A stretch of DNA of 26,027 nt from an uncultured Eubacteriales bacterium (GTDB lineage: Bacteria > Bacillota > Clostridia > Oscillospirales > Acutalibacteraceae). A program made the translations under genes and the position numbers. The DNA lies in assembly GCA_900316925.1 (NCBI GenBank), contig ONEU01000033.1, forward strand, positions 1-26,027, read 5' to 3'. Positions 7,065 to 14,287 of this stretch are shown here, piece by piece. A model generated the notes under the pieces. The model saw only the letters and a list, made by a program, of their open reading frames with translations. It made no database searches and was not told the DNA's origin. Position 1 is the first letter of the stretch, and each line of letters starts with the position of its first letter.

Positions 7065-8200
7065 TATGTAATATCAAGCGGCGGTGTGAAGAAATCGTGT
7101 CGGATGGGGTCTCCGTTGATCTGCCGGGTGATCCAGCTCAGGAGCAGTCCGACAATGTAATTGATCTCATTTTCAGTCAGGCGCCGTCCGCCGGGGATAT
7201 GGTGCCATTTGGAGAGATTTTCACGGTTATCGGTGGCCGTAGCGAACATGGCGGTATAGATGGGGTGCCAGTTCCGGGGCGTCTGGTAGCCGTCGTTGGG
7301 ATAGCAGGCCTTTCCCAGGCACTCCCTCACCGCCTCAAAGGCCTCCCGGCGAATCTCCTTCATCCCCTTCTTCTCACAGTAATCCAATGCCTTCGGTGTG
7401 AGGATAAAACTGCTCCGATAGAGTGAACGTGCCAGTTCTATGAGGATATCCTCATAAGGGTCAGGCTTTTTTTCGGTTTTTCGCTGAAAATTGATATTCG
7501 CTTTCTTCGCCTGGAGTGACTGCAGATAGCGTTCGATCTCATAATGCCGACCGTCTTTGATGAAATGCGCGCCTGTCTGGTGGAACTCAAACGAGACATT
7601 GTTCTTTATGCACTGCTCACGGGTCCGGAGGATCCAGTCATAGTTGCAGGGACGGGCATCCTCACCCGATTCTCCCCCACAGGTGACGGCTTCGATCAAT
7701 CCCTCCCGGAGGTACGGTTCAATGTTGATGGCTTCCAGCATCGGTTCATGGATGATTTCCCGATGAATCATAGGGGTGGACAGCAGGATGGGCAGACGTT
7801 CATCAGCCGTCTTCTGGTTTTCGCAGGTACACACGATCGTGACATTCCGGTAGCCGCCCCACCAGTCCTGCGGCAGACATTCCTTCATCCGGTGGATCCG
7901 TTTCGTGATGATCTTGAATTTCAGATCGGATCGGTAGCGGATGACCTTCCAGATCTCATCTCTCCACCGATCCGCTTCTTCGATAAAGAAATCGGAGGTC
8001 ATACAGACATAGATGGGATTATCAAGACTGGTGAGCGAATAAACCTTATTACGGTTTCGTTTCAGGGGCAGGTAATAATTCTTTGTCTGTACCACCTTCG
8101 TGCTGTCTTTTCCGATTTTCTCATCCTGTCGGTACATATAGCAGTGTTCACAGCCCGGACTGATCTTTTTACAGCCGTGCCACGGATTCCAGACGATCAT
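7064..8200 (-). CDS. DUF5131 (phage Gp37/Gp68-like) protein with apparent C-terminal DUF4186 domain
   Basis: Residues 1 to about 235 match the DUF5131 family: WNPWHGC at the start, a Cys-x6-Cys-x2-Cys cluster (Cys 10, 17, 20), ITKRIHRM, and the block GGESGEDARPCNYDWI. The cysteine spacing resembles radical-SAM-like clusters, but the biochemical role is not established. From about 250 onward I recognise a DUF4186-like stretch (YPNDGYQTP, HPIYTAMFATATDNR, KWHHIPGGRRLTENEINYIV). The paired cysteines usually seen before KWH in that family appear to be replaced by DNREN. The start is taken at 8200 (MIVWNPW). The upstream in-frame ATG at 8224 falls inside the predicted -10 box at 8223-8228, so it cannot be on the transcript; 8206 is another option. 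The gene stands alone, convergent with the polyamine operon. Its function is unknown. Confidence 0.75.
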   Translation of the reverse strand: MIVWNPWHGCKKISPGCEHCYMYRQDEKIGKDSTKVVQTKNYYLPLKRNRNKVYSLTSLDNPIYVCMTSDFFIEEADRWRDEIWKVIRYRSDLKFKIITKRIHRMKECLPQDWWGGYRNVTIVCTCENQKTADERLPILLSTPMIHREIIHEPMLEAINIEPYLREGLIEAVTCGGESGEDARPCNYDWILRTREQCIKNNVSFEFHQTGAHFIKDGRHYEIERYLQSLQAKKANINFQRKTEKKPDPYEDILIELARSLYRSSFILTPKALDYCEKKGMKEIRREAFEAVRECLGKACYPNDGYQTPRNWHPIYTAMFATATDNRENLSKWHHIPGGRRLTENEINYIVGLLLSWITRQINGDPIRHDFFTPPLDIT

Positions 8201-8222
8201 ATTCATCAACTCTCTTTTCCCC

Positions 8223-8252
8223 ATTGTACAATAACCATATCCTTGTTGTCAA
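8223..8252 (-). promoter_or_regulatory. Sigma-A promoter for the DUF5131 gene
   Basis: On the minus strand a perfect TTGACA (8247-8252) is followed after 18 bp by TACAAT (8223-8228). MITE copy B ends 18 bp upstream of the -35 box. Confidence 0.75.
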
Positions 8253-8261
8253 TTCCGGACT

Positions 8262-8270
8262 TTCCCGTAG
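8262..8270. repeat. Target-site duplication of MITE copy B, left half
   Basis: TTCCCGTAG abuts the left end of the element and is repeated exactly at 8467-8475 against the right end. This is a perfect 9-bp direct repeat. Confidence 0.85.
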
Positions 8271-8466
8271 CACGGAAATCAAATCTTAAAAAAACTTGCC
8301 AGAATGTCCCTGCAAATCGTTGGTCAACAACGATAAAAAGTTAGTGTTTATCGATTGCTGCGGGGTTTATCCCTCAGCGTATTTTGGAAAGGGGTTCGGG
8401 GAAAACCTTTTTTTCGCCAGAAAAACGTTTTCCCCGGGAAGTGGCAGGTCAAAATTGATTTCCGTG
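8271..8466 (+). mobile_element. MITE-like element, copy B
   Basis: A 196-bp element flanked by a perfect 9-bp duplication (TTCCCGTAG at 8262-8270 and 8467-8475). The terminal inverted repeats are CACGGAAATCAAATCTTA at the left and, read inward from the right, CACGGAAATCAATTTTGA. The interior shares TCAACAACGAT, TTAGTGTTTA, CGATTGCTG and the hairpin CGGGGAAAAC (8397-8406)/GTTTTCCCCG (8427-8436) with the other copies. It lies between the minus-strand DUF5131 gene and the 3' end of the gerB-gerC gene. The exact duplication suggests this is the most recent of the three insertions. No protein is encoded; a short open frame across it resembles one across copy C only because the DNA is repeated. Confidence 0.88.
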
Positions 8467-8475
8467 TTCCCGTAG
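8467..8475. repeat. Target-site duplication of MITE copy B, right half
   Basis: An exact repeat of TTCCCGTAG at 8262-8270, directly abutting the CCGTG end of the element. Confidence 0.85.
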
Positions 8476-8519
8476 AAATCCATTTGACGGAAAAAATTCC
8501 AGGGAGCAATCCCTTTTCC

Positions 8520-8536
8520 ACAACAATGGTTGTTGT
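8520..8536 (-). terminator. Possible terminator hairpin after the gerB-gerC gene
   Basis: A perfect 7-bp stem (ACAACAA/TTGTTGT, 3-base loop) lies 10 bp beyond the stop codon. It has no T tract, so termination is doubtful; the AT-rich stem is also weak. Confidence 0.3.
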
Positions 8537-8546
8537 ACTGCATCCC

Positions 8547-10229
8547 TCAGCGGGAGGATTGGTCGGCAAGATAACTTCCGTTAATGTGAAGAGAATGCGT
8601 CCTGGTCTGCAATACGACAACCGGAAGCCGGAGTGCTCCCCTCTCTGACTGTTGCTCCATCAATGAACAATGCACGCCGGACTGTACGACTGCTTTGCTG
8701 TCGGTGAGCATATTGATGTCCTCTGCGTGATAGCCCAGTTCATTGACAGCAGTAGTGATCGTTCTCTCGGCGGTATCTTCTGCCGTCATCAGGTTGGTAC
8801 TGTTCTGAATATCCCGAAGGTCTGCACAGTATGCAAGACTTTCCCGAAGATGGGCAGTTGCCTCCGGATTCAGCATGATAAACAGACATTGACTGAATAA
8901 TGCCCGTTTCCCCCTTTCGGTTTCCAATGAGCCGATCGCCTGTTCCGGTGTCATGCCCTCTGCATAGAGAAGCTTTGAGCTGTTTTCGCTGTCGGCTTTT
9001 TCTGTATCAAGCGTGATGAACGTCAGCTGATAACGGTCGGCATTCCGATCAATTCCGATTCCCTGGATGATGATGCGCTGGTTAAGTTGGATACTGCCGC
9101 AGCCGGGAAGCAAAAACAGCATTAACGTGAGCAGGAGCAGACTGGCTGTTCCTTGTAGTGCGATCCGGCGGTGCAGACCTCTTCCGAGCTTTGAAATGAC
9201 AAATACACCCATCGGTATCACCGTGAGAAAGACTACATTGATGACCGCCCAGAGATACCGGTTGCACAGGACCACCGAGACACCGTCGGAGAACAGGAGC
9301 ATGACAATCCATAGAAAGCTTCCGCACAGGATAGAGAGCTTTCTCCCCGATTGTTCCGGAAAAGCGGCGTTCAGAGATTCTGCCGCGCAAAGCAAGAGCA
9401 GACTCAGGTGGCAAAAGGCAGAACAGACGATCACGAGAATGAAGATAGGATCCAGTCGCTGCAGTGTTCCGGAGGCTTCCAGTCCGTTATAGACCTGTCG
9501 GGTTCGTGATAACAGATAATCTCCGGAAGAGCCCTGCAGGACGATCAACATGACCAGCAGAATCAGGAGACTGACGGAAATATATACCTTGATGCTGCGG
9601 CGGAGATTCCCCTTGAGATGAGGAGAAAGAACGTGTATGGCAGTGACGCTGTTCATGCGTGACAACAAAAAGAGAAGACCGTCAGTTACGGCAGAAAAGG
9701 AAAATCCCTGATATACGGGGATATTCCTGGTTTGAAAACCCGGCATTAACAAGCTCACCGAAAGGACGGCAGAGAGTACCATCAGTGCCGCAACGACTGC
9801 CGACATTCTGGCGGACGCCTCTATTCCCTTGACGGATGCGTAGATACAGCCTGTCAGCAGGAAGGTCAGCAGCAGCTTGGGGGCAATCCCTTCCGGCACC
9901 ACTGCCTGCATGAAATCAAACAGGGAGGCAAGTCCAAAGACAGCTGAGCCTGAAAAGTACAGCCCATAGAGTATGGGAAGCAGTTTGCCTGTTGTTTGAC
10001 GGGAGGATTGCCCGAAGAGTGACGGTGCCTGTTCCCGGCGACGGTACAGCCAAAAACACGGCAGCAGCAGGATCAGCATCACCGGCAGAAACAACAGTAA
10101 CGGCAGGAGCAGTTCCCAGGGAGATGCTTTCCCAGAGAGCGTGCTGGTATACAGGAGACTTAACGAGATCCGGCTGACAAACAGGAGCGTCATCAGCTGA
10201 CCGGATGTAATGATCGGTTTATCCTTCAT
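8547..10229 (-). CDS. Germinant receptor GerB-GerC fusion (permease plus lipoprotein domain)
   Basis: Residues 1 to about 350 form a ten-helix-type spore germination permease (GerAB family, APC superfamily). Residues from about 353 to the end match the N-terminal part of GerAC. Arg-rich RGLHRR precedes a hydrophobic helix ending in the lipobox LLPGC (Cys 377), then QRIIIQGIGIDR, a block characteristic of Ger(x)C proteins, and ERGKRALFSQC. These subunits normally come from separate genes and act with GerA in the spore inner membrane. Only about 180 residues follow the lipobox, so the C-terminal GerAC domain (the usual length is about 370-400 residues) is missing. I see no internal start with a ribosome binding site at the junction. 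The ATG at 10229 follows GAGGGGG and overlaps the gerA 3' end by 11 bp, indicating translational coupling. Confidence 0.85.
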   Translation of the reverse strand: MKDKPIITSGQLMTLLFVSRISLSLLYTSTLSGKASPWELLLPLLLFLPVMLILLLPCFWLYRRREQAPSLFGQSSRQTTGKLLPILYGLYFSGSAVFGLASLFDFMQAVVPEGIAPKLLLTFLLTGCIYASVKGIEASARMSAVVAALMVLSAVLSVSLLMPGFQTRNIPVYQGFSFSAVTDGLLFLLSRMNSVTAIHVLSPHLKGNLRRSIKVYISVSLLILLVMLIVLQGSSGDYLLSRTRQVYNGLEASGTLQRLDPIFILVIVCSAFCHLSLLLLCAAESLNAAFPEQSGRKLSILCGSFLWIVMLLFSDGVSVVLCNRYLWAVINVVFLTVIPMGVFVISKLGRGLHRRIALQGTASLLLLTLMLFLLPGCGSIQLNQRIIIQGIGIDRNADRYQLTFITLDTEKADSENSSKLLYAEGMTPEQAIGSLETERGKRALFSQCLFIMLNPEATAHLRESLAYCADLRDIQNSTNLMTAEDTAERTITTAVNELGYHAEDINMLTDSKAVVQSGVHCSLMEQQSERGALRLPVVVLQTRTHSLHINGSYLADQSSR

Positions 10230-11751
10230 GCTGTTCCCCCTCTGCTCCGGGCAGATCCTGGATTTTTGCGGTGTTTTTAGAGAGTATTTTCCAGCCGGCG
10301 CGTACGATTACATCCCGGAAGGCATAGGCAGAAAACGGTGTGAGCGGTGAAGTGAAGGGAACGCCGAAGCTGCTTTTGGCACATAGATTGATAAGAACGA
10401 TACTGATCAGGGCAGCAATGCCCCAGATTCCGAAAATACCGCCTGCCAGCGTAAAGATGAACCGCAGTAGACAGGAGGGAGCATAGAGATCGGGAATGAC
10501 ATAGGTGCTGATCGCGGTGACGGCAACGACCATCAGGGTTGGAGCACCGATGAGCCCCGCATTGACGGCGGTATCTCCCACCACCAGTCCGCCGACAATA
10601 CTGACCGCATATCCCAGCGGCTGCGGCATCCGAAGACCGGCTTCCCGCATGATCTCGTAAACAAACAGAATCAGGATCGTCTCTGCGGTAATGGACAAGG
10701 GGGTGGCGGCAATGGAGCCTGCTATTTTATTCAGCAGCAAACTGGGAAACATTTCCGGATCAAAGGTGCACAGGGCGGTGAAAAGTCCCGGCAGCAGAAT
10801 GGAAATCAGAAATGCGGCGTATTTCAGAAAGCGGGTAAAGGTTGCAAAGTAGGCGCGGTTGGAATAATCATCCAGGGTCTGAAAATACTCGGCAAACAGA
10901 TACGGTACAATCAGTGCAGAGGGAACTCCGTCCACCAGGACGGCGATTCTCCCCTCTGTCAGCTTGCCGCAGACGGTATCGGGGCGCTCCGAGATGCCCA
11001 CGCTGCTGAAAAACGAAAAATCCTTCTTCTCTTCTAAAAACGGGACAAGATAGCCCGCTGCCAGCACCGTTTTCAGGTCCGCTTTTTTGAGCCTGTCACG
11101 GAGCGTTTCCAGAATCTGCGGAGAAACCGCATGGGTCAGATAACACAGCGCCACCTCTGTCTTTCCCGTTTCTCCGATGGTCATGGTCTCAAAGGTGAGC
11201 TGCGGCGTTTTCAGACGTCGGCGGATCAGGGTCATATTCACCCGCAAAGCCTCCACAAAGCCTTCTTTGGAACCCCGCTGTACCACATCTGATTCCGGCT
11301 CTGAAATGCTTCTGCTGGCATACCCCTGGATGCCGATGGACAGCCCCTCCCGGCAGCCGTCCATCAGGATGACTGCGCTACCGGACATGATGGCGCTTTC
11401 TACCTGTTCAAAGCTCGAAAGGACGGCGGTATCGGCTGTGCAGAGAATCTTCTCGCAGATCGTTTGCAGAAATCTCTCCGGCTCTCCGACAAACTTCCAT
11501 GAAAGCAGCGGCGTGAGGATTCCCTCTGCCAAAACCTGTTTGTCAATCATGTTGTCAATGGAAATCACTGCCGCCCCATGACCGGACGGTCTGATCTCCC
11601 GGATGGTGAGATCAGCACTGTTGTGGAACGCGCTGCGCAGATAGTGAAGATTCTCGTTCAGCGTCCGGCTCAGAGCGGTGTTGGGTTCCACAAAGGGCTT
11701 TGGGGAACGAGGAGAATAGATTCTGGCGAGGTCTTGTATCAGTCGGAACAT
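10219..11751 (-). CDS. Germinant receptor subunit A (GerA/GerAA family)
   Basis: A 510-residue member of the GerAA/SpoVAF family. It has a soluble N-terminal half (to about residue 290, with CREGLSIGIQGYASRSISEPESD and the RIAVLVDGVP segment typical of the family) followed by several membrane helices containing PQPLGYAVSIVGGLVVGD. GerA subunits sit in the spore inner membrane and form the oligomeric, ion-releasing part of the nutrient receptor. The ATG at 11751 is 10 bp after a GGAGGT site. It is the first gene of a two-gene operon with the GerB-GerC fusion. A candidate sigma-G promoter lies at 11789-11818, which fits forespore expression. No substrate can be deduced. Family members named gerA, gerB or gerK cannot be told apart here, so no symbol is given. 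Confidence 0.9.
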   Translation of the reverse strand: MFRLIQDLARIYSPRSPKPFVEPNTALSRTLNENLHYLRSAFHNSADLTIREIRPSGHGAAVISIDNMIDKQVLAEGILTPLLSWKFVGEPERFLQTICEKILCTADTAVLSSFEQVESAIMSGSAVILMDGCREGLSIGIQGYASRSISEPESDVVQRGSKEGFVEALRVNMTLIRRRLKTPQLTFETMTIGETGKTEVALCYLTHAVSPQILETLRDRLKKADLKTVLAAGYLVPFLEEKKDFSFFSSVGISERPDTVCGKLTEGRIAVLVDGVPSALIVPYLFAEYFQTLDDYSNRAYFATFTRFLKYAAFLISILLPGLFTALCTFDPEMFPSLLLNKIAGSIAATPLSITAETILILFVYEIMREAGLRMPQPLGYAVSIVGGLVVGDTAVNAGLIGAPTLMVVAVTAISTYVIPDLYAPSCLLRFIFTLAGGIFGIWGIAALISIVLINLCAKSSFGVPFTSPLTPFSAYAFRDVIVRAGWKILSKNTAKIQDLPGAEGEQHEG

Positions 11752-11788
11752 CCGTTATCATACCTCCGTTCTGGTTTCTTCTGCCATG

Positions 11789-11818
11789 TACTATGTGCGT
11801 TTTCAATGAAAAATATAC
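11789..11818 (-). promoter_or_regulatory. Candidate sigma-G promoter for gerA operon
   Basis: On the minus strand GTATA (11814-11818) and CATAGTA (11789-11795) are 18 bp apart. The sigma-G consensus is roughly GHATR, 17-18 bp, CATWHTA, so there is one mismatch in the -10 box. The predicted start is about 30 bp before the gerA ATG. Confidence 0.5.
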
Positions 11819-11829
11819 ATGGGAATCGG

Positions 11830-11858
11830 GTATATTTCCGGAAGGGCGTGCCATACTA
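11830..11858 (+). promoter_or_regulatory. Candidate sigma-G promoter for DUF421-DUF4363
   Basis: GTATA (11830-11834) and CATACTA (11852-11858) are separated by 17 bp, and both boxes fit the forespore sigma-G consensus. The gene start is at 11895, about 30 bp beyond the expected transcription start. Confidence 0.5.
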
Positions 11859-11894
11859 ACGGTAATCATTCCAGGAACAAGGGTGATGCCGATT

Positions 11895-12569
11895 ATGCTT
11901 ATTTCAACCATCCGCACCGTGCTGCTGTACATGATGATTATCTTTGCCGTAAGAATGATGGGAAAACGGCAGATCAGCGAAATGCAGACAAGTGAACTGG
12001 TGATTACGCTGCTGATGTCGAATATCGCGTCAATTCCCATGCAGGATACCGATCAATCTATGCTCAGCGGTGTCATTCCCATTATGGTACTGTTGGTGTG
12101 TGAAATTCTGCTCTCCTATCTCATGCTCAAGCGGGCAAAGATCCGACGGCTTGTCTGCGGAAAGCCTGTGATCGTCATTGATAGCGGAAAAATCGACCAA
12201 CAGGCGATGATCCAGCTGCGGATCAGCACCGAGGATCTGTATGAACAGCTCCGCCAGAAGGATATCTTTGATATCAATGAGGTTGCCTTTGCGATCGTTG
12301 AGACAAACGGTAAGATGAGTGTGATGAAAAAGGCGGCAGACGAGACGGTGACCCGGAAGGATATGAAGCTGATGCCTGTGGAAAAGCCGTTGGCGGTAAC
12401 GGTCATCAGCGACGGAGAGCTATCCCCTGCCTCTATGAAGTACTGCGGGACGAGTGCCCATGAAATCGAGCAAGTCTTACAGAAACGGGGATTGCACATC
12501 AGGGATGTTTTCCTGATGAATATGGACAAACAAGGAACTTATCAGATCATCCGGAAGGAGGTGACCTGA
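11895..12569 (+). CDS. DUF421 (YetF/YdfR-like) membrane protein
   Basis: A 224-residue protein with two to three N-terminal membrane helices followed by the paired soluble DUF421 regions. Landmarks are AVRMMGKRQISEMQTSELV and SNIASIPMQDTD, then KPVIVIDSGKID, LYEQLRQKDIFDINEVAFAI and KLMPVEKP. In spore formers, DUF421 proteins such as the 2Duf group have been linked to the spore inner membrane and spore resistance; the molecular role is not settled. The ATG at 11895 follows AAGGGTGAT with 7 bp spacing and matches the usual family start (short hydrophilic tip, then IRTVLLY). Earlier in-frame starts would add residues from the promoter region. It diverges from gerA and overlaps the next gene by one base (TGATG), so they form an operon. 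Confidence 0.88.
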   Translation: MLISTIRTVLLYMMIIFAVRMMGKRQISEMQTSELVITLLMSNIASIPMQDTDQSMLSGVIPIMVLLVCEILLSYLMLKRAKIRRLVCGKPVIVIDSGKIDQQAMIQLRISTEDLYEQLRQKDIFDINEVAFAIVETNGKMSVMKKAADETVTRKDMKLMPVEKPLAVTVISDGELSPASMKYCGTSAHEIEQVLQKRGLHIRDVFLMNMDKQGTYQIIRKEVT

Positions 12570-12949
12570 TGCGCCGGTTGTATGGAGCGCTTGTCGTGCT
12601 GTTCATCGCTGTGGGGCTGATGATCACCGGATTTCTCGTCAACACCCACACGGCACAGGCTGTTCTTGCCGACCTGCAGGAGGCGTATTCCTATGCACGA
12701 AACGGTGATACCGACCGTGCCAAAAACAGTCTGACATCAGCACGGCAGAGATGGGATGAACGTCTTGATACAATGCTGCTGTTTGAATCGCACGGCCGGC
12801 TTGACGAAATCGAGGAGGCTCTCCATAAGGCCCAGGATTATCTGGACCGCCGGGAGCTCTCCCTGTTTTTAGCGGAGTGTTCGTCTGCGGCGCTCCTGAC
12901 AGAGCATTTTATCAGTGTGGAGTATCCCTATTGGAATAATATTTTCTGA
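12569..12949 (+). CDS. DUF4363-like small membrane-anchored protein
   Basis: A 126-residue protein with one N-terminal membrane helix (about residues 5-24) followed by a mostly helical, charged extracytoplasmic region. AYSYARNGDTDRAKNSL and LDEIEEALHKAQDYL suggest a short helical-repeat bundle. It resembles DUF4363 proteins, which often follow DUF421 genes in Clostridia; the function is unknown. The ATG overlaps the DUF421 stop codon (TGATG) and is preceded by GGAGGTGA, so translation is coupled. It is likely expressed from the same forespore promoter. The family name is from recalled motif pattern and neighbourhood, so it is less certain than the gene itself. Confidence 0.75.
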   Translation: MRRLYGALVVLFIAVGLMITGFLVNTHTAQAVLADLQEAYSYARNGDTDRAKNSLTSARQRWDERLDTMLLFESHGRLDEIEEALHKAQDYLDRRELSLFLAECSSAALLTEHFISVEYPYWNNIF

Positions 12950-12959
12950 GATTTTGATA

Positions 12960-12988
12960 TTGACTTGCAGGCTGAGAAGGGTTACAAT
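12960..12988 (+). promoter_or_regulatory. Sigma-A promoter for the VanY-type gene
   Basis: TTGACT (12960-12965), a 17-bp spacer and TACAAT (12983-12988). The predicted start near 12995 precedes the chosen ATG at 13026 and excludes the upstream in-frame ATGs at 12915 and 12987. Confidence 0.8.
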
Positions 12989-13025
12989 GGGTATCGTAAA
13001 CAGAGAAAAGATAAGGAAGATGATT

Positions 13026-14213
13026 ATGAAACGAAGTGCCAGCATTGGTACCATAGTGGCTGCCGTACTGCTGACCGGCGCCTGTACACAAAAGCCGGCA
13101 ACACCGCCGCAAACCCTGTCGGAGGCTCCGGTGTCCGTGGTGCAGCCCTCACAGGAAGCTGTGAGCACGGTACCCGCAATCAAAATCAATGACTGTAAGA
13201 TCAAGCTGGAAGAGCTTCACGGCAATACCGAGAAAAGCCAGCCAGATGTCACGATCAGCTATCGGAATAAAACATTGGTGGAGGGGACGGATTATGTGGT
13301 CTCTGCGGAGGAAGAATCCTCGTCCGTGGGCAAGCATGAACTGACCATCACCATGCGGGGCGATTATGAGGGCAGTCAGAAAGTACCTTATATCGTTGTT
13401 CCTGACAGCCCGGTTCTCACAGCCTGTTCAACGAAGGTCACGACTGCTTTGCTGGAATGGACAGCGGTGAAGGATGTTGACGGTTACGAACTGGAATATG
13501 TTCCCGCGGATCAGAAAAAACCTGCCAGAATTGCCAGAGTCGGTAAGGATACGCTTTCCTGTGAGCTGCAAGGTCTCTTGGAGAACCGTACCTACCGCTT
13601 CCGTGTCAGGAGCTTTAAGGTGGTTGACGGCTATTCGGAGTATTCTGCATGGAGCGATCCGACAGAAAAGGCTCTGACAAAAATCAAGACCGTCAACGGT
13701 GCTACCTATGTGGACGATATTCTGATCGTCAACAAGACCTATCCCCTGCCGGCTGATTACGGCTATGGTGAAGATCCGGAGGCTCTGGATGCGTTTTACC
13801 GGATGCAGGCTGATGCCGCTGCGGAGAATATCTGGATCGGGATCATCTCCGGCTACCGGAGCTATTCGGTTCAGAGCGTTACCTACCAGTCCTTCGTTTA
13901 TGACAGGGGTCAGTATGAAGCGGACCGTGTTTCCGCGCGTCCCGGTCATTCCGAGCATCAGACAGGGCTGGCTTTTGATATCAATAGTACGGCGTTTGCC
14001 TTTGCCGATACGCCCGAAGCCAAATGGCTTGCCCGGAACTGCTCCCAATATGGGTTCATTATCCGCTACCCGGAAGGAAAGGAATCGGTGACAGGCTACC
14101 AGTATGAATCATGGCATATCCGTTATCTGGGCGTAGAAAAGGCTCAGAAGATCACGGCAAGCGGATTGACGCTGGAAGAGTATTATGGTCTTTCCTCACG
14201 ATATGCAGATTGA
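13026..14213 (+). CDS. D-alanyl-D-alanine carboxypeptidase, VanY/M15B lipoprotein with Fn3 domain
   Basis: A 395-residue exported lipoprotein; the signal peptide ends in the lipobox LLTGAC (Cys 20). A low-complexity linker and a bacterial surface-type beta domain (about 50-127) come next, then a fibronectin type III-like domain (about 128-216) and the M15 peptidase domain (about 240-385). Zinc ligands are visible as His 311 and Asp 318 in PGHSEHQTGLAFDIN and His 364 in ESWHIRYLG, with Glu 361 as the likely catalytic base. SGYRSY is also typical. It should trim the terminal D-Ala of peptidoglycan stem peptides outside the cell. This does not by itself indicate vancomycin resistance, since no vanH/A/X is present. 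The start at 13026 follows AAGGA by 8 bp. The gene has its own promoter and a terminator at 14221. Confidence 0.92.
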   Translation: MKRSASIGTIVAAVLLTGACTQKPATPPQTLSEAPVSVVQPSQEAVSTVPAIKINDCKIKLEELHGNTEKSQPDVTISYRNKTLVEGTDYVVSAEEESSSVGKHELTITMRGDYEGSQKVPYIVVPDSPVLTACSTKVTTALLEWTAVKDVDGYELEYVPADQKKPARIARVGKDTLSCELQGLLENRTYRFRVRSFKVVDGYSEYSAWSDPTEKALTKIKTVNGATYVDDILIVNKTYPLPADYGYGEDPEALDAFYRMQADAAAENIWIGIISGYRSYSVQSVTYQSFVYDRGQYEADRVSARPGHSEHQTGLAFDINSTAFAFADTPEAKWLARNCSQYGFIIRYPEGKESVTGYQYESWHIRYLGVEKAQKITASGLTLEEYYGLSSRYAD

Positions 14214-14220
14214 GTGTCTA

Positions 14221-14251
14221 CACACCGTCTCAGGGCGGTGTGTATTTTTTT
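14221..14251 (+). terminator. Terminator after the VanY-type gene
   Basis: Stem CACACCG/CGGTGTG with an 8-base loop, followed by TATTTTTTT. It lies 8 bp after the stop codon and 37 bp before the M23 gene. Confidence 0.85.
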
Positions 14252-14287
14252 CCTCCCGGGTGCATAGAGATAGGACGGGTGAAGCTG

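Noticed and set aside
7064..8543. Prophage remnant around the DUF5131 gene
   Set aside because: Only this one phage-related family is present; there is no integrase, structural gene or attachment site, and the neighbours are housekeeping and sporulation genes.
8355..8648. Open frame whose product resembles one at 15395-15652 (both begin ML.G.S.S.FWKGVRGKPFF)
   Set aside because: The similarity comes from the two frames crossing the same non-coding MITE repeat. Neither has a ribosome binding site, and the likeness stops at the element's end.
9140..9220. Separate gerC gene start at the GerB-GerC junction
   Set aside because: No ATG, GTG or TTG in frame has a properly spaced ribosome binding site before the lipobox, and the frame is continuous, so a fusion is the simpler reading.
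12915..13025. Longer start for the VanY-type protein
   Set aside because: It would place the start upstream of or within a good sigma-A promoter and bury the lipoprotein signal peptide internally.
13026..14213. Vancomycin-resistance function for the VanY-type enzyme
   Set aside because: No vanH, D-Ala-D-Lac ligase, vanX or VanRS genes are nearby; the enzyme fits routine cell-wall trimming.
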